In this document: piece after piece, positions 41,744 to 53,494 of the stretch | How the letters are laid out: every line of letters starts with the position of its first letter | Numbering within the stretch: the stretch's first letter is position 1 | Source of the DNA: Eustoma russellianum | Taxonomy: Eukaryota; Streptophyta; Magnoliopsida; Gentianales; Gentianaceae | Length of the DNA stretch: 64,000 nucleotides | Reading direction: 5' to 3' | Assembly (NCBI GenBank): GCA_036186865.1 | Contig: AP025055.1 | Location: 22,515,865 to 22,579,864 of the forward strand | Program-made: the position numbers and the translations under genes | Notes under the pieces: generated by a model | The model's database searches: none | The model's input: the letters and a program-made list of their open reading frames with translations, nothing else | Told to the model about the DNA's origin: nothing

Positions 41744-42517
41744 ATGATTAAAAAGTTCAACTTTGAAAATTTGAAACCATCCCCCACCCCTATGAGTGTC
41801 ACCACCAAATTGGATAAGGATGAACATGGTAAAGATTTTGATAATGCCTTATATAGATCTATGATTGGTTCTTTGCTATATTTAACTGCTAGTAGGCCTG
41901 ATATCATGTTCAGTGTATGCATGTGTGCACGTTTTCAAAGTCAACCTAAGGTGTCTCACTATAATGCTGCGGTAAAAAGAATATTCCGTTATATTAAGCA
42001 CACGCCCACCTTAGGAATTTGGTATGATAAAGATTCCGAATTTAACTTACATGCTTATACTGATGCAGATTACGGTGGCTGTAAAATAGATAGGAAGAGC
42101 ACGAGTGGCACTTGCCAATTTATAGGAAACTCACTCATTTCATGGTTTTCCAAAAAGCAAGCAAGCGTTGCTTTGTCCACTACTGAGGCTGAGTACATGG
42201 CACTTAGCCTTTGCTGCACAAGTTGTTGTGGATAAAACAACAACTTCGGACTTTGGAATTACCGTAAATAGAATTCCTATATACTGTGATAGTATGAGTG
42301 CCATAATCTGTCTAAGAACCCCGTGTTACACTCTAAGGCTAAGCATATAGAAGTACGCTATCACTTTCTTCGTGATCACGTAAACAATGGTGATATCGTC
42401 ATAGATCACGTACGCACAGAAGCACAAGTAGCGGATATCTTTACAAAAGCCTTAAATCAAGCCACGTATGAATCTCTTCGTTCTAAATTAGGCATGATTT
42501 CAGCTGATATGATTTGA
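41744..42517 (+). pseudogene. Copia RNase H, element C
   Basis: SRPDIMFSVCMCARFQ, YTDADYGGCKIDRKSTSG and STTEAEYMAL contain the catalytic acids. IYCDSMSAI, HSKAKHIEVRYHFLRDHV and VADIFTKAL close pol at a TGA (42515-42517). Frames change near 42230 and 42310. No further gene lies between here and the LTR. Confidence 0.88.
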
Positions 42518-42570
42518 TGATTGATTTGATTGATTTTTTCCTTATTTACAGATCTTTTGATTTACTTTCC

Positions 42571-42791
42571 AAAATAAAGGGAGAGAAACATGATTAAGGG
42601 GGAGAGAGATACTAATGATACTGATTGCATAAATGGGAGAGAGATACTAATTGATACTGATTGCATAAATCAAGGGGGAGCGGATTTGAAATTTGAAATT
42701 CAAATTTCAAATTTATGCATGATTGAAGGGGGAGCGATAGGATTTAAATCATGTGCATAGGTTATTTTGAAAATCATCAAAAGGGGGAGAT
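42571..42791 (+). repeat. Cluster of polypurine tracts before 3' LTR of C
   Basis: AAAGGGAGAG, AAGGGGGAGAG, GGGAGAGAG, AAGGGGGAGCG (twice) and finally AAAAGGGGGAGA at the LTR edge. Between them lies an inverted repeat with arms TTTGAAATTTGAA and TTCAAATTTCAAA around one A (42685-42711), inside wider arms TGCATAAAT and ATTTATGCA. D has the same cluster (about 55476-55646). Confidence 0.85.
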
Positions 42792-45625
42792 TTAGAGAAA
42801 AAGGGGTTTGAGTGATTTAAAAATATATGATTTGAATGTGCATAAAAACAAGCATGAGATAAATGTGCATGATATATTGCGTATTACTTGCCTTATATAT
42901 TTCATATATAATGTTGCCGTACTAACGAGCCATGAACTTTTAAAGCTTACATCAAATGACAAACATTTGTTGTGTTTATACTATTTTCATGTGCCACCAT
43001 TAATGAACTAAACTAGTTCATTAAGTGAAGTACTTAGTTAATTAAACTAAGTAGTTCATTAAAGGAAGCTACATTTGAACAAGGCACAAAGGCAACAAGA
43101 CTAAGAAAGGAAAGTCTCCTCCTCCTCCTCTCACCTTATGGCACGCCTACATACATATATAAATATATATTTTCTGTTTTTTTGAAAAAAGGCACATACA
43201 CATGTATTCCAACGTACTACCGACACGTTATATATTACGTACGTACGTTAACGTCACACCATCATACTTAACTCATATTTATGAGTATATTCAGGTCTTA
43301 TATGATATGATATAAGTTATGGTGATGACAAATTAAATACGACAGGTTAAAAGGTTCTAAACCAAAAATTGTCGTATAGGGCGAATACCGAAACTTCGCC
43401 AACGTGTCACGTACTTGCCATAAATAGAAGGCCATCCTCTACACCTCAAAAATCATTATTAATTTCGTGCATATGATGATTTCCAGCCATAAAATCATTC
43501 CATGTTGGCGCACACAAATTACCCCACATTAAGGCCAAATTGTGGAGATTCCAATTTCAATTTTGTCACATGTTAATGGCGCCACTTTAGACCAGCAAAG
43601 AGATGAGAATTGAAGTTTATATTATATATATTATGTGTAACATAATATATATAACATGTGCAAAAAGTTGGAATTTAATTAGAGTAAAATCGGGTAATCG
43701 TTAAACATCGAAAATTCGGTTTTCTACGTACACAATACATGGAACATTTTTGGCGCATCATACGACACGTATCTAGACACTTTTTACATATGTCATACAG
43801 CTTAAAGTGTTCTAGAAAATTAAGGGCTGATTATAATATAACATGTGTGTATTATTAAATGTGCACTATTTTAAAAAGTTAGCAAAAATAAAAATTCAGC
43901 ACATGCATATACATGTATACATGCCCCTACAACTGAGATGGAGCATATGTGGAGCCTTGTTGGCATATTTATTGGTCAAGAATCAATCATACAATGTTGG
44001 TGATTTAAAGAAAGAAGCTACAAAAGGTAATGTTTCAAACTTTATCTGATTTAAAGCACATGCTGAAAATTTCAGCATGTAAATACTAGGCTGGCCGATT
44101 TTTTGGCATTCATGAAGAGATATTTTGTGTCTTGAAACATGTGGTTAATTGGAAGAAGAAATGGAAGTAATTTGAATAAGATACAAAGCCATAAAGTGTG
44201 ATATCTTCAATATCACACATGCTGAAATTTTTCAGCATGTGTGGAATGAACCTTGGCCGAATTTTAGGCCATGTTGGTGTCCGAATTTCATTTCCAAAAT
44301 GATGAGAATATTTGCTACTAATTTGTGATTTATTTTAAAAAAAATAAATGAAAATTTGGAAGTAATTTGAAATGGAGCATCATGTATCACATGCTGAAAT
44401 TTCAGCATGTCAACTATTCTTAATGGACGATTTTTATCACCTTATGTGAAGAAATATTGTCTTGCTTGATTTGGATGATAATCTTATGAATTATGACAAC
44501 TAATTTATGTTGATTTTGGCACATGTTTTTAGTGAAATATTCAGATTTTCTAAGTCATCAAATGATGACAACATTCAACCAATCATGAAGTGTCAAGTAA
44601 GCAAAGGTTAAATGATCATCCAATGAGAAGGTGCCAAGTAAGCAAGATCATGTCACAATGATGCCAAACATTCTCCCAAGGACTTAGAAGATAATTTTCA
44701 AGAGGGGGGGATCACCTAAGGGGGACGACCATTATGCATAAATGAAAATAAAGAAGAGCAAAACAAAGACAAGAACAAGCATTGCAAATTCAAGTGACAA
44801 AAACGTCTAGCTCCTCTCTTCTTCTACACTCTCTTTCTTTCTTCTTCTTGAAATCCTATTGTACTTACAATCATATTCTTGAATAGGCTTATCTTAGACC
44901 ACCACACATTCTATATCTTTGTAAAAGATTGATCAAGGCATGACCAATCTTCAATCTTGCAAGGTGGTGGTGTTCGTGTGAATTGTATTTATCATACAAG
45001 GTTTGTAAAGGGTTGGAGTTGGTGTGTAACTCCATCAAACCTGTAGTAACGTGTATTTGCGTGTGTCACTAGTGTGAACCGAGGAAGGTGTTCCTCGAAG
45101 ACTGGAGTAGGTTGTTTAAAACCAAACCAGTATAAAATTCTTGGTGTCATTTACTTTCTGCACTTATATTCTGTTTCAGCACTGCTTACTCTTTTTGTTT
45201 ACGTTCGTCAAAATAGTAAACGATTTTCAAAAATTATAAAACTTTTCAGAAACATAGCCACACGTCTTAGGGTTAATTTGGCACAAGTATCAACCCGTTT
45301 GGATAAGTATAAGTCAATCAAACATCCAAAGTTCTGAGACTAGTGCAGTCTGATTTTCAGGCTTGCAAAGGTTGAGACTTTGAGTGTATTTGACTAACTT
45401 GCCGAAAGAATTTTTCAAAACTGTTTCAACCCATTTAAATAAAACATATAAGGGGCTAGTGGTTAAAATTTCAGAGCAATTGGAGTTAAATACAAATAGG
45501 AATAAAATTTTCAAAACAGTCTACCGTTTCTGGCAGATTCGCGCAATCTGACCACCAATGATTTTTGAAGGGGTTAAAGGTTTTAAATCTGAAATTTTTA
45601 GGAGACAGTCATAACATCTGAGGCT
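42792..45625 (+). mobile_element. 3' LTR of C, truncated
   Basis: The first bases are TTAGAGAAAAAGG (TGT reduced to TT). It follows the 5' LTR to acatctgaggct, then stops; the last ~190 bp through CCTACA are missing and E resumes with GGTGCACCCG. It contains a copy of the promoter-like site and all palindromes of the 5' LTR. Confidence 0.9.
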
Positions 45626-46281
45626 GGTGCACCCGCCGTACTTCACTAAGGAGAGTACAAAGAGTCATGCATAACATGCGAAAATCCATAACATAAGCCA
45701 TGGTCTCCCATGCTAACACTTAACATGGTAGTAAAATTTAGGCAGAATTAAAAACCTTTCGAACAAACATGCATTACGAAATTACTATGTTTCCAAAGTA
45801 GCGATCCCACAAAACGACATAATCAAAGTCCAAAGAGTCCAAACATAGTTCATAATACAAACGTCTTTGCTGCACAGAAGTCCTTAAGCTCAGCTTCCTT
45901 CATATTCCCCGCCTATGGATAAGGTACCCTCGGCTCATCTTCGATCCATTCTATCTTGGTATTTTCTGGCTCTGGGGAAAAATAAAGTGTGAGTGATAAA
46001 ATCACCCAGCAAGAATACAATATACTACCATGAAATACATAAAGAATTATAACATGAATGTAATAACATGAAAACTTTAAACAATAATTCATACCTGTCT
46101 TAAATCCTGAGATCACTTGATGATATAGCCTAAGCATAATTCTAGGTAACGCTATCCACTATTATTAACTGTAAAACAACATGTCAACATGTTCATGAGT
46201 TATGTAATATGAAATGCATGATGTCGTGTCATGTCAAAACATCATTTTGGTCCCATAAAATACATGTCGTAAAAACAGTGT

Positions 46282-46482
46282 CAGATCAATTAACCACGGA
46301 TTTGAGCGGGTCCAGAACATGTATCAGATCAATTAACCCCGGATCTGAGTGGGTCCAGAACATGTATCAGATCAATTAACCCCGGATCTGAACGGGTCCA
46401 GAACATGTATCAGATCAATTAACCCCGGATCTGAACGGGTCCAGAATATATCATGTCAACAGACCAATTAACCCCGGGTCTG
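46282..46482 (-). repeat. Array of five 23-nt hairpins in LTR E (43-bp repeat)
   Basis: Hairpins start at 46282, 46325, 46368, 46411 (period 43) and 46460. Each is 6 + 11 + 6 with loop AATTAACCCCG (complement of CGGGGTTAATT in A and B). Stems are CAGATC/GATTTG, then CAGATC/GATCTG three times, and CAGACC/GGTCTG in the last. Confidence 0.9.
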
Positions 46483-49399
46483 GTGTCGGGTTAGTCGCAT
46501 GCTTGGCCGGCAAAGGAATCATGAAGCTTTCTTTAAAACATGGGACCATAAAAAAACTTTTGATGCGTAACGGAAAACATTTTCACTTGGAAAGACTTGC
46601 TTGCATAAAATTTCATAAAAATCAGGTTATTGTGGCATATGGACATGCATGATACATGGAATGATATGCAATGCAAGTCATGACATGAATAATCATAAGC
46701 ATTTCTTATAACTTGTCACAAGAATGATTTTTGGAACTAAGAATTTCTAGCCTTCCTATTTTATGTTTATAGGCGGCTAACTAGGCTTATGAGACCTTAA
46801 AATCTCCATTATTTAGGTCATAACCTGAAAAACATGCTAAGGCTTAATCCTTATAAGCCCAAACCATATATAAAGGTCCATATCTTCTAAATTGAGCCTC
46901 CTTAAAGTAATCCTCTGTTCAGCCCAATTTTCAGTTTTAGTACATCCATTTTATTTGTAGTTACCCATCAAAACCTTAAAACCAACCGATTAATTTACAT
47001 AGTCTTACTCCTTTATGTCTCAAGTGATTACGATAAAATTTCCGGATTAATCTAACGACCTTAAAGGGTCCATTTACTCATTTTTCTGAAATGGGTCGTA
47101 TGCTGAAACTGGACTGACCCATTTTACTAAAAATTCAATTGTGGCAAAACCATAATTTGTGTTTCAGAAATTCCAACTCACACGAGTCATAAATGTGAAA
47201 CTAGTATCCTACCGAAAGTTAGCCTATTTGCATATTTCTAAGTCCTATTTCAGAGTCCACTAATTAGTTACTTAATTCCAGCTTTGTCCCAGTGATTTCT
47301 GTTGAGCAGTTTTACTAATTAATTCATTAAAAATAATCCGGAACTTTTTTTACCAAAATTCCAGCTGGCATATTCACTACACTCATAGAGTTATTACCAT
47401 GAAAAAAATCAGCTTTATTGGTCATCTAAAGGTCCCGTTTCAAGCCAGTCAAAAGAGGTTACAATTCTGCTCAGCTCCCGTTTTTCAAGTATGGCCAGTC
47501 ATACCAAATATTTAATTAAAAATTAACCATAGCTCATTTTACCAAAATTCTAACTCTCATCTCTACTACACACATGGAGCTAGCTTTGTGCCAAAAATAG
47601 ATTTATTGAGGGTCTACAAGGTCCTCTTTTAATCCATTCAAGTCAGTGCTCAATTCTGCCCAGCTCCAGAATTTTCAACTGGAGCAGTTTTACCGCGTAA
47701 TTTCTTAAAAATAATCCGTAGCTTATTTAACAAAATTCCAACTCTCCCTTTGCTACACTCATGAGGCTAACTTTGTCCCAAAAATCAGCCTCATTGAAGG
47801 TCTGTAAGGTCAATTTCCAGACCATTGAACACGTTACCTCATTCTGTCCCTGTTCCGTAGTTTGTTATTTTGTCATCTATTCAAGTCAAATGTCCATCAT
47901 TCATCTTGTTCGTATGAAACATATTATTGATTATCACTTACAATCCATTGTAACATAAATATCCAGGTTGCATGCTTACAATAAGGTCACCTTTTCATCA
48001 TACATACAGTTTGTAGATAATAACAAGGCAAGTGTCATTTATGTACCAAAACAAGTGTTCATCTTCAAAGACAATACTCACCTCCTCTTCCCTTCTTTAG
48101 GCCAAACCTAGGGGGTGCCTTAGACACATTTTCCATACATTTTCAAGCATGCAATCACATTCAAGATTCATCTTAAACTAATCTTACAAACAACTTCATA
48201 AAACTCCTATCTTTCACATGCATGCTTTTCTTAGACCTTCCACATTTCAATCAAGAATCAATCTTGCCTAGACTCACTTAGTTGCACCTTAAATCATCTC
48301 AAAACCCTTGTAACTTAATGCATGTAATAAAAGACTCTATCTTTGAGAGAATAAGCCACATGCAATGCATTGTTCTTAAGGATTCACTAAGATGTAGTCT
48401 TAAACTCAAGAAATCCAACTAAAGATCTCATCTTTGAAATTTTTAATCATTCAAGCTACTAATTCTCTAAGTAAATCATGAGAGATCATTGTATACTTGC
48501 CTCTTCAGGCTAAAGTTCTTGTCTTAGCTTGGTTGTGGAATGAGTTGAGTTGGAATCCTCCTCTTCCTTCCTTGAGCATACGGTTTTGAAGGAGAATAGG
48601 AGGAAAAGATTAGTCTTTATTCAATAATGAAAGTAGAATGTATTTGAGGTTAGAACATCTTACCAAAATGAGATTTGAGTGGATATCCAAGAACCTCAAG
48701 TGTTATCACCTAAAAAAGTTGATGGCTTTCACCTATTTGAACCATGGAGGCCACGGTTTTGGTATGAAGAACAAGAGTTCATGTGAGCCTCATTCTTCAC
48801 CAACATAAGAATTTACTTAAGGAGGTTTGGAACAAGACTTACCTAGATGTCTTCTTGAGTCTTGAAGATGAAGATTGAGTTGGATTCTTAGCCTTCAAGA
48901 GGAAGGGCCGAAATATTTGTTGGTGTATGGAGGGAGATGCAAGTTTGGTTTAAGTGTTTGCTAGGGCTTCCTTGATGATATGTTCTAGATGGAATGTAGT
49001 GGGTTTAGTCTTGCAAAAATTTTAAAAAAACAAGATGGTAAGGAGGGAGGGCAACCGGCGGTGGGGAGTCCAAATGGAGGGACAAGGCTTTATGAAAAGT
49101 TGGAAAAAGGTGTTGGGTTTTGTAATGTGTAAGAATATGTCTTGCATGCTTCCTTTCTTTAATATTTCTTTCTTGCATGCATGCACGACTTCTTTTCCTA
49201 TATTTTATTAATTTATTTGCATGCATGTCTATTTTAGTTATTAGGTATTATTTATTTAATTTAGGATTTAGGTTGGTTAATTTGTGGTGGCTTCTAGAAG
49301 CCTTGAGAAGCTTGGCCGAATGGGGGGTTTCTTGGGACAAATGTGTATTTCTTGTATTTTTCTTTAATGCATGTGTTATATTGTTTTCTTTATTTTATT

Positions 49400-49740
49400 G
49401 TATTACAAGATTAACATATGTATGTATATATAATAGGATGTATAAGTGCATGTCACCTAAAACATATATTGGTGTACATGTATCCGCATATATACGTATG
49501 TATACACGCCTATATGCACATTATACATATACATATATATATCTTTTCATGTACACGCTTATATATACGTATACATGATAATATATATGCGCCCATATGT
49601 GTATGCTATATATATATATGTCTTTCTATATACACGCATATATGTACATATACATTTCCTACGCACATATCCTATACACGCACATACCTATATATGGCTA
49701 TGTATTGTTCATATAACTATATATTTCGTGTATAACTTTC
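49400..49740. repeat. TATA/CATA/GTATA-rich low-complexity block in LTR E
   Basis: Long run of alternating purine and pyrimidine words (tatacgtatacatg-type) giving spurious open frames. No protein. Confidence 0.8.
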
Positions 49741-49893
49741 TTGAAGTCCCCTTAATTAATTATTTAGTATCATCTCAAAAGTATTTAAGTAAAGAGGGTT
49801 AAGTTGACTTAAGTAACATGCACTTAAGGAAATCAACGCTTTTATTCCGTCACTTAATCATAGTTTCAAGTGCATGGTCGTTGGGGTACAACA

Positions 49894-50455
49894 TCTTAGG
49901 TTATTTTGTAAGATCCGAAAAGAGACCTTAGGGACCTTCAATTTAGTTGATATTTGGTGTGACACTAGCCTTATGTGTGTATTAGATATGAGAGTTGGAA
50001 TTTCATTAAAAGAAGTTACGGATTATTTTTAGTGAAATTTTTACTAAAACTGGTCATGCTGGAAATTTTACTGGGCTAGACAGATTTTATATGACATAAT
50101 GAGTGACCAAGAAATAGACCTTAGGAATATGCAATTGGGCTAAGTTTTGGCAGGATACTAGCCCTAGGTGTTTAATGAGCTCGAGAGCTGGAATTTTTGA
50201 AAAAGGATTTATGGTGTGGTCACACTAAAATTTGTAGTAAAATCAGTCAATCCAGAAATCAGCATGTAATGGTTTTAGGAAAAAGAATAAATGATACCTC
50301 TAACGATATTATAAATCCGCGAAATTTATTTACCAACTACATAAGACATATATGAACCCTTCTATGTAAGCCACCTATTTTAGAATGACTAATTGAAGGG
50401 TAAACACCATAAATAAGTGGGCGTCATTAATCTGAGATTTTGGACAGAATTGAGG
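49894..50455 (+). mobile_element. 3' LTR of B, second segment
   Basis: It continues B's LTR from TCTTAGGTTATTTTGTAAG (compare 25528 onward) to acagaattgagg, where D is inserted after TGAGG (50451-50455). Confidence 0.9.
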
Positions 50456-53405
50456 TGTAGAGATAAAAGGGTTTGAGTGATTTTAAATACATGATTTAAA
50501 CGTGCATGATATGTTGCATATTACTTGCCTTATATAGTTCATATATAATGTTGCTGTACTAACGAGCCATGAAGCTTTAAAGCTTACATCAAATAGCAAA
50601 CATTTGTTGTGTTTATACTATTTTCAGGTGCCACCATTAATGAACTAAACTAGTTCATTAGGTGAAGTACTTAGTTAATTAAACTAAGTAGTTCATTAAA
50701 GGAAGCTACATTTGAACAAGGCACAAAGGCAACAAGACTAAGAAAGGAAAGTCTCATCCTCCTCTCTTCATCAATATACACGCCTACATACATATATAAA
50801 AATATATTTTCAGATTTTTTGAAAAAAGGCACATACACATGTATTCCAACGTACTATCACACGTTATTAATTTTACGTAAGTACGTCACACCAGCATACT
50901 TAACTCATATTTATGAGTATATTCAGGTCTTATATCATATGATATAATTCATGGTGATGACAAATTAAATACGACACGTTAAAAGGTTCTAAACCAAAAA
51001 TTGTCGTATCGGGCGAATACCGAAACTTCGCCAACGTGTCACGTACTTGCCATAATTAGATGGCCAGCCCATACACTTCAAAAACTTATTATTTTCGTGC
51101 ATATGATGATATTCTCATCCATAAAATCATTCTATTTTGGCACACACAAATCACCCACATATTAAGGCCAACTTGTGGAGATTCCAATTTCAATTTTGTC
51201 ACATGTTAATGGCGCCACTTTAGACCAGCCAAGTGCTGAAAATTAAAGTTTATATATATATTATGTGAAACATAATATATATAACATGTGCAAAAAGTTG
51301 GAATTTAATTAGAGAAAAATCGGGTAATCGATAACATCAAAAATTCGGTTTTCTATGTACACAACACATGGAACATTTTTGGCACATCATACGACACGTA
51401 TCTAGAAACATTTTACATATGTCATACATATTAAAGTGTTCTAGAAAATTAGATTAAGGGCTGATTGGAATATACCATGTGTGTATTATTAAATGTGCAC
51501 TATTTTACAAAGTTTGCAAAAATAAAATTCAGCACATGCATATACATGTGTACACGCCTAAATGCACTTGATGGAGCATATGTGGAGCCTTGTTGGCATA
51601 TTGATTGGTCAAGAGGCAATCATACGATGTTGGTGATTTAAAGAAAGATGCTACAAAAGGTAATGTTTTAAATTTATCTCATTTGTAACACATGCTGAGA
51701 ATTTCAGCATGTGTACTAAAGGGTGGCCGAATTTCCTCTCCAAAATTAGACAAATTTTGTGTCTTGAAACATGTGATCAATTGGAAGAAGAAATGGAAGT
51801 AATTTGAATAAGATATAAAGTCATAAAATGTGATATCTTGAATATCACACATGATGAAAAAATTTCAGCATGTGTGTATGTACCTTGGCCGATTTTGTGG
51901 CCATGTTGGTGTCCAAATTTCATTTCCAAAATGATGAGGATATTTCTACTAATTGATGATTAATTTTTGGAGAAAAATCAAAGAAAATTTGGTAGTAATT
52001 TGAAATGGAGCATCATGTATCACATGCTGAAATTTCAGCATATCAACTAATCATTATGGCCGATTTTATCACCTTGTGTGGAGAAATATTATCTTGCTTG
52101 ATTTAGATGATAATCTTATGAGTTATGATAAATAATTTATGTTGATTTTGGCACATGTTTTTAGTGGAATTTTAAGATTTTCCAAGTCATCAAATGATGA
52201 CAACATTCAACCAATCATGAAGTGCCAAGTAAGCAAAGGGTAAATGATCATCCAATGAGAAGGTGCCAAGTAAGCAAGATCATGTCACAATGATGCCACA
52301 CATTCTTACAAGGACTTAGAAGACAATTTTCAAGAGGAGAAGGACCTAAGGGGGGACGGCTATAGTGGATAAAAAGGAAAAGAGAAGAGCAAAACAAAGA
52401 CAAGAACAAGCATTACATTCTTGTGATAAAAAACGCCTAGCACTCCTTCTTTCTACACTTCTTTCTTTCTTCTTTCTTAAAAGCCTATTGTACACACATT
52501 CTTTATCTTTGTAAAAGATTGATCAAGGTGTGATCAATCTTCAATCTTGCAAGGTGGTGGTGTTCGTGCGTATTGTATTCAACATACAAGGTTTGTAAAG
52601 GGTTGGAGTTGGTGTGTAACTCCAACAACCCTTTGGTAAGGTGTATTTGTGTTGTGTGATTAGTTTGAACCGAGGAAGGTGTTCCTGGAAGACTGGAGTA
52701 GGTTATTTATAACCGAACCAGTATAAAATTCTTGGTGTCATTTACTTTCAGCACTTATATTCTGTTTCAGCACTGTTTATCCGTTTTGTTTACGTTCGTA
52801 AAAAAAGTAAACGTTTTTCAAAAATTACGAAACTTTCCAGAAACATAGTCACACGTCTTAGGGTTAATTTGGCAAAAGTTTCTACCCTTTTAGACAAGCA
52901 TAAGTCGATCAAACATCCAAAGTTCTGAGACTAGTGCAGTCTGATTTTCAGGCTTGCAAAGGTTGAGACTTTGAGTGTATTTGACTAACTTCCCAAAGAA
53001 TTTTTCAAAACTGTTTCAACCCATTTAAATAAAAATATAAGGGGTTAGTGGTTAAAATTTCAGAGCAATTAAGTTAAGTACAAATAGAAATAAATTTTTC
53101 AAAACAGTCTACCGTTTCTGGCAGATTCGTGCAATCTGACCACCACAATTTTTGAAGAGGTTAAAGGTTGAATTTAAATCTGAAATTTTTAGGAGACACT
53201 CATAACATCTGATGCTAAGTTCTCTCAAAATTTCAGAATTTTTGAAGACCTACAACCTAGTTTTAAAAACTTTTTAAAACTGGTCCTGAAAGCAGAATCT
53301 GTTTTCAGAAGTTGAGTTTTTGGTCAAAACAATTTTAAAAACCACACTTTCCACACCAACTATTCAACCCCCCCCCCCTTCTAGTGGTGCCTTACAGATC
53401 CTACA
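50456..53405 (+). mobile_element. 5' LTR of D
   Basis: 2950 bp. It lacks a short segment near 52500 (gtacttacattcatattcttgaataggcttatc-type) that its partner at 57685-57720 retains. Promoter-like site at 51034-51059; overlapping hairpins at about 51829-51880. Confidence 0.92.
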
Positions 53406-53407
53406 AG

Positions 53408-53419
53408 TGGTATCAGAGC
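53408..53419 (+). other. Primer-binding site of D
   Basis: TGGTATCAGAGC two bases after the LTR end, complementary to initiator tRNA-Met. Confidence 0.92.
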
Positions 53420-53494
53420 ACTGGAACACTCACTTCAAAGGATCCAACGATTGAATAAGATAGCAACCACAATCTCAAAACCGAGCAAGAAGGT

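Larger units (their letters stand above)
34447..45625 (+). mobile_element. Copia element C (Sire-like), inserted in LTR E
   Basis: It has a 2976-bp 5' LTR, a 5.4-kb internal region with gag, protease, integrase, RT and RNase H in the copia order, and a 3' LTR missing its last ~190 bp. The left flank CGGTG (34442-34446) and right flank (T)GGTG at 45626 match the interrupted GGTGCACCCG of E, so the insertion site is clear. The LTRs end TGTAGAGA...CCTACA. Protease and integrase motifs and the repeated polypurine tracts suggest the Sire/Maximus group, although the LTRs are long for it. No envelope-like gene follows pol. Confidence 0.88.
34409..49893 (-). mobile_element. Solo gypsy LTR E inside the 3' LTR of B (interrupted by C)
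   Basis: The left edge is TGTAGCGCCC and the right edge GGGGTACAACA, the complementary ends of a chromovirus LTR on the minus strand. The flanks are TTTTA(A) and TCTTA, a degenerate 5-bp duplication of B's ttttag. No gag, pol, PBS or PPT lies between the ends apart from element C, so this is a solo LTR of about 4.3 kb (34409-34446 plus 45626-49893). It would arise by recombination between two LTRs. In sense orientation it contains the AGAATGGATC-type block (45930-45960), a hairpin array (46282-46482) and an ATG/TATA-rich end. Confidence 0.82.

Noticed and set aside
42518..42791. Envelope-like gene after copia pol, as in some Sire elements
   Set aside because: Only 270 bases with polypurine tracts separate pol from the LTR in C, and D has the same. 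No reading frame is present.
46282..46498. CRISPR-like regular repeat (43-bp period)
   Set aside because: The units are contiguous tandem copies with no unique spacers, inside a plant LTR. It is a minisatellite with hairpins, not a CRISPR array.
49177..49802. Overlapping frames of 75-133 codons in the TATA-rich part of LTR E
   Set aside because: Low-complexity tatac/catat words give Tyr, Ile and His runs in three frames; no protein motif.
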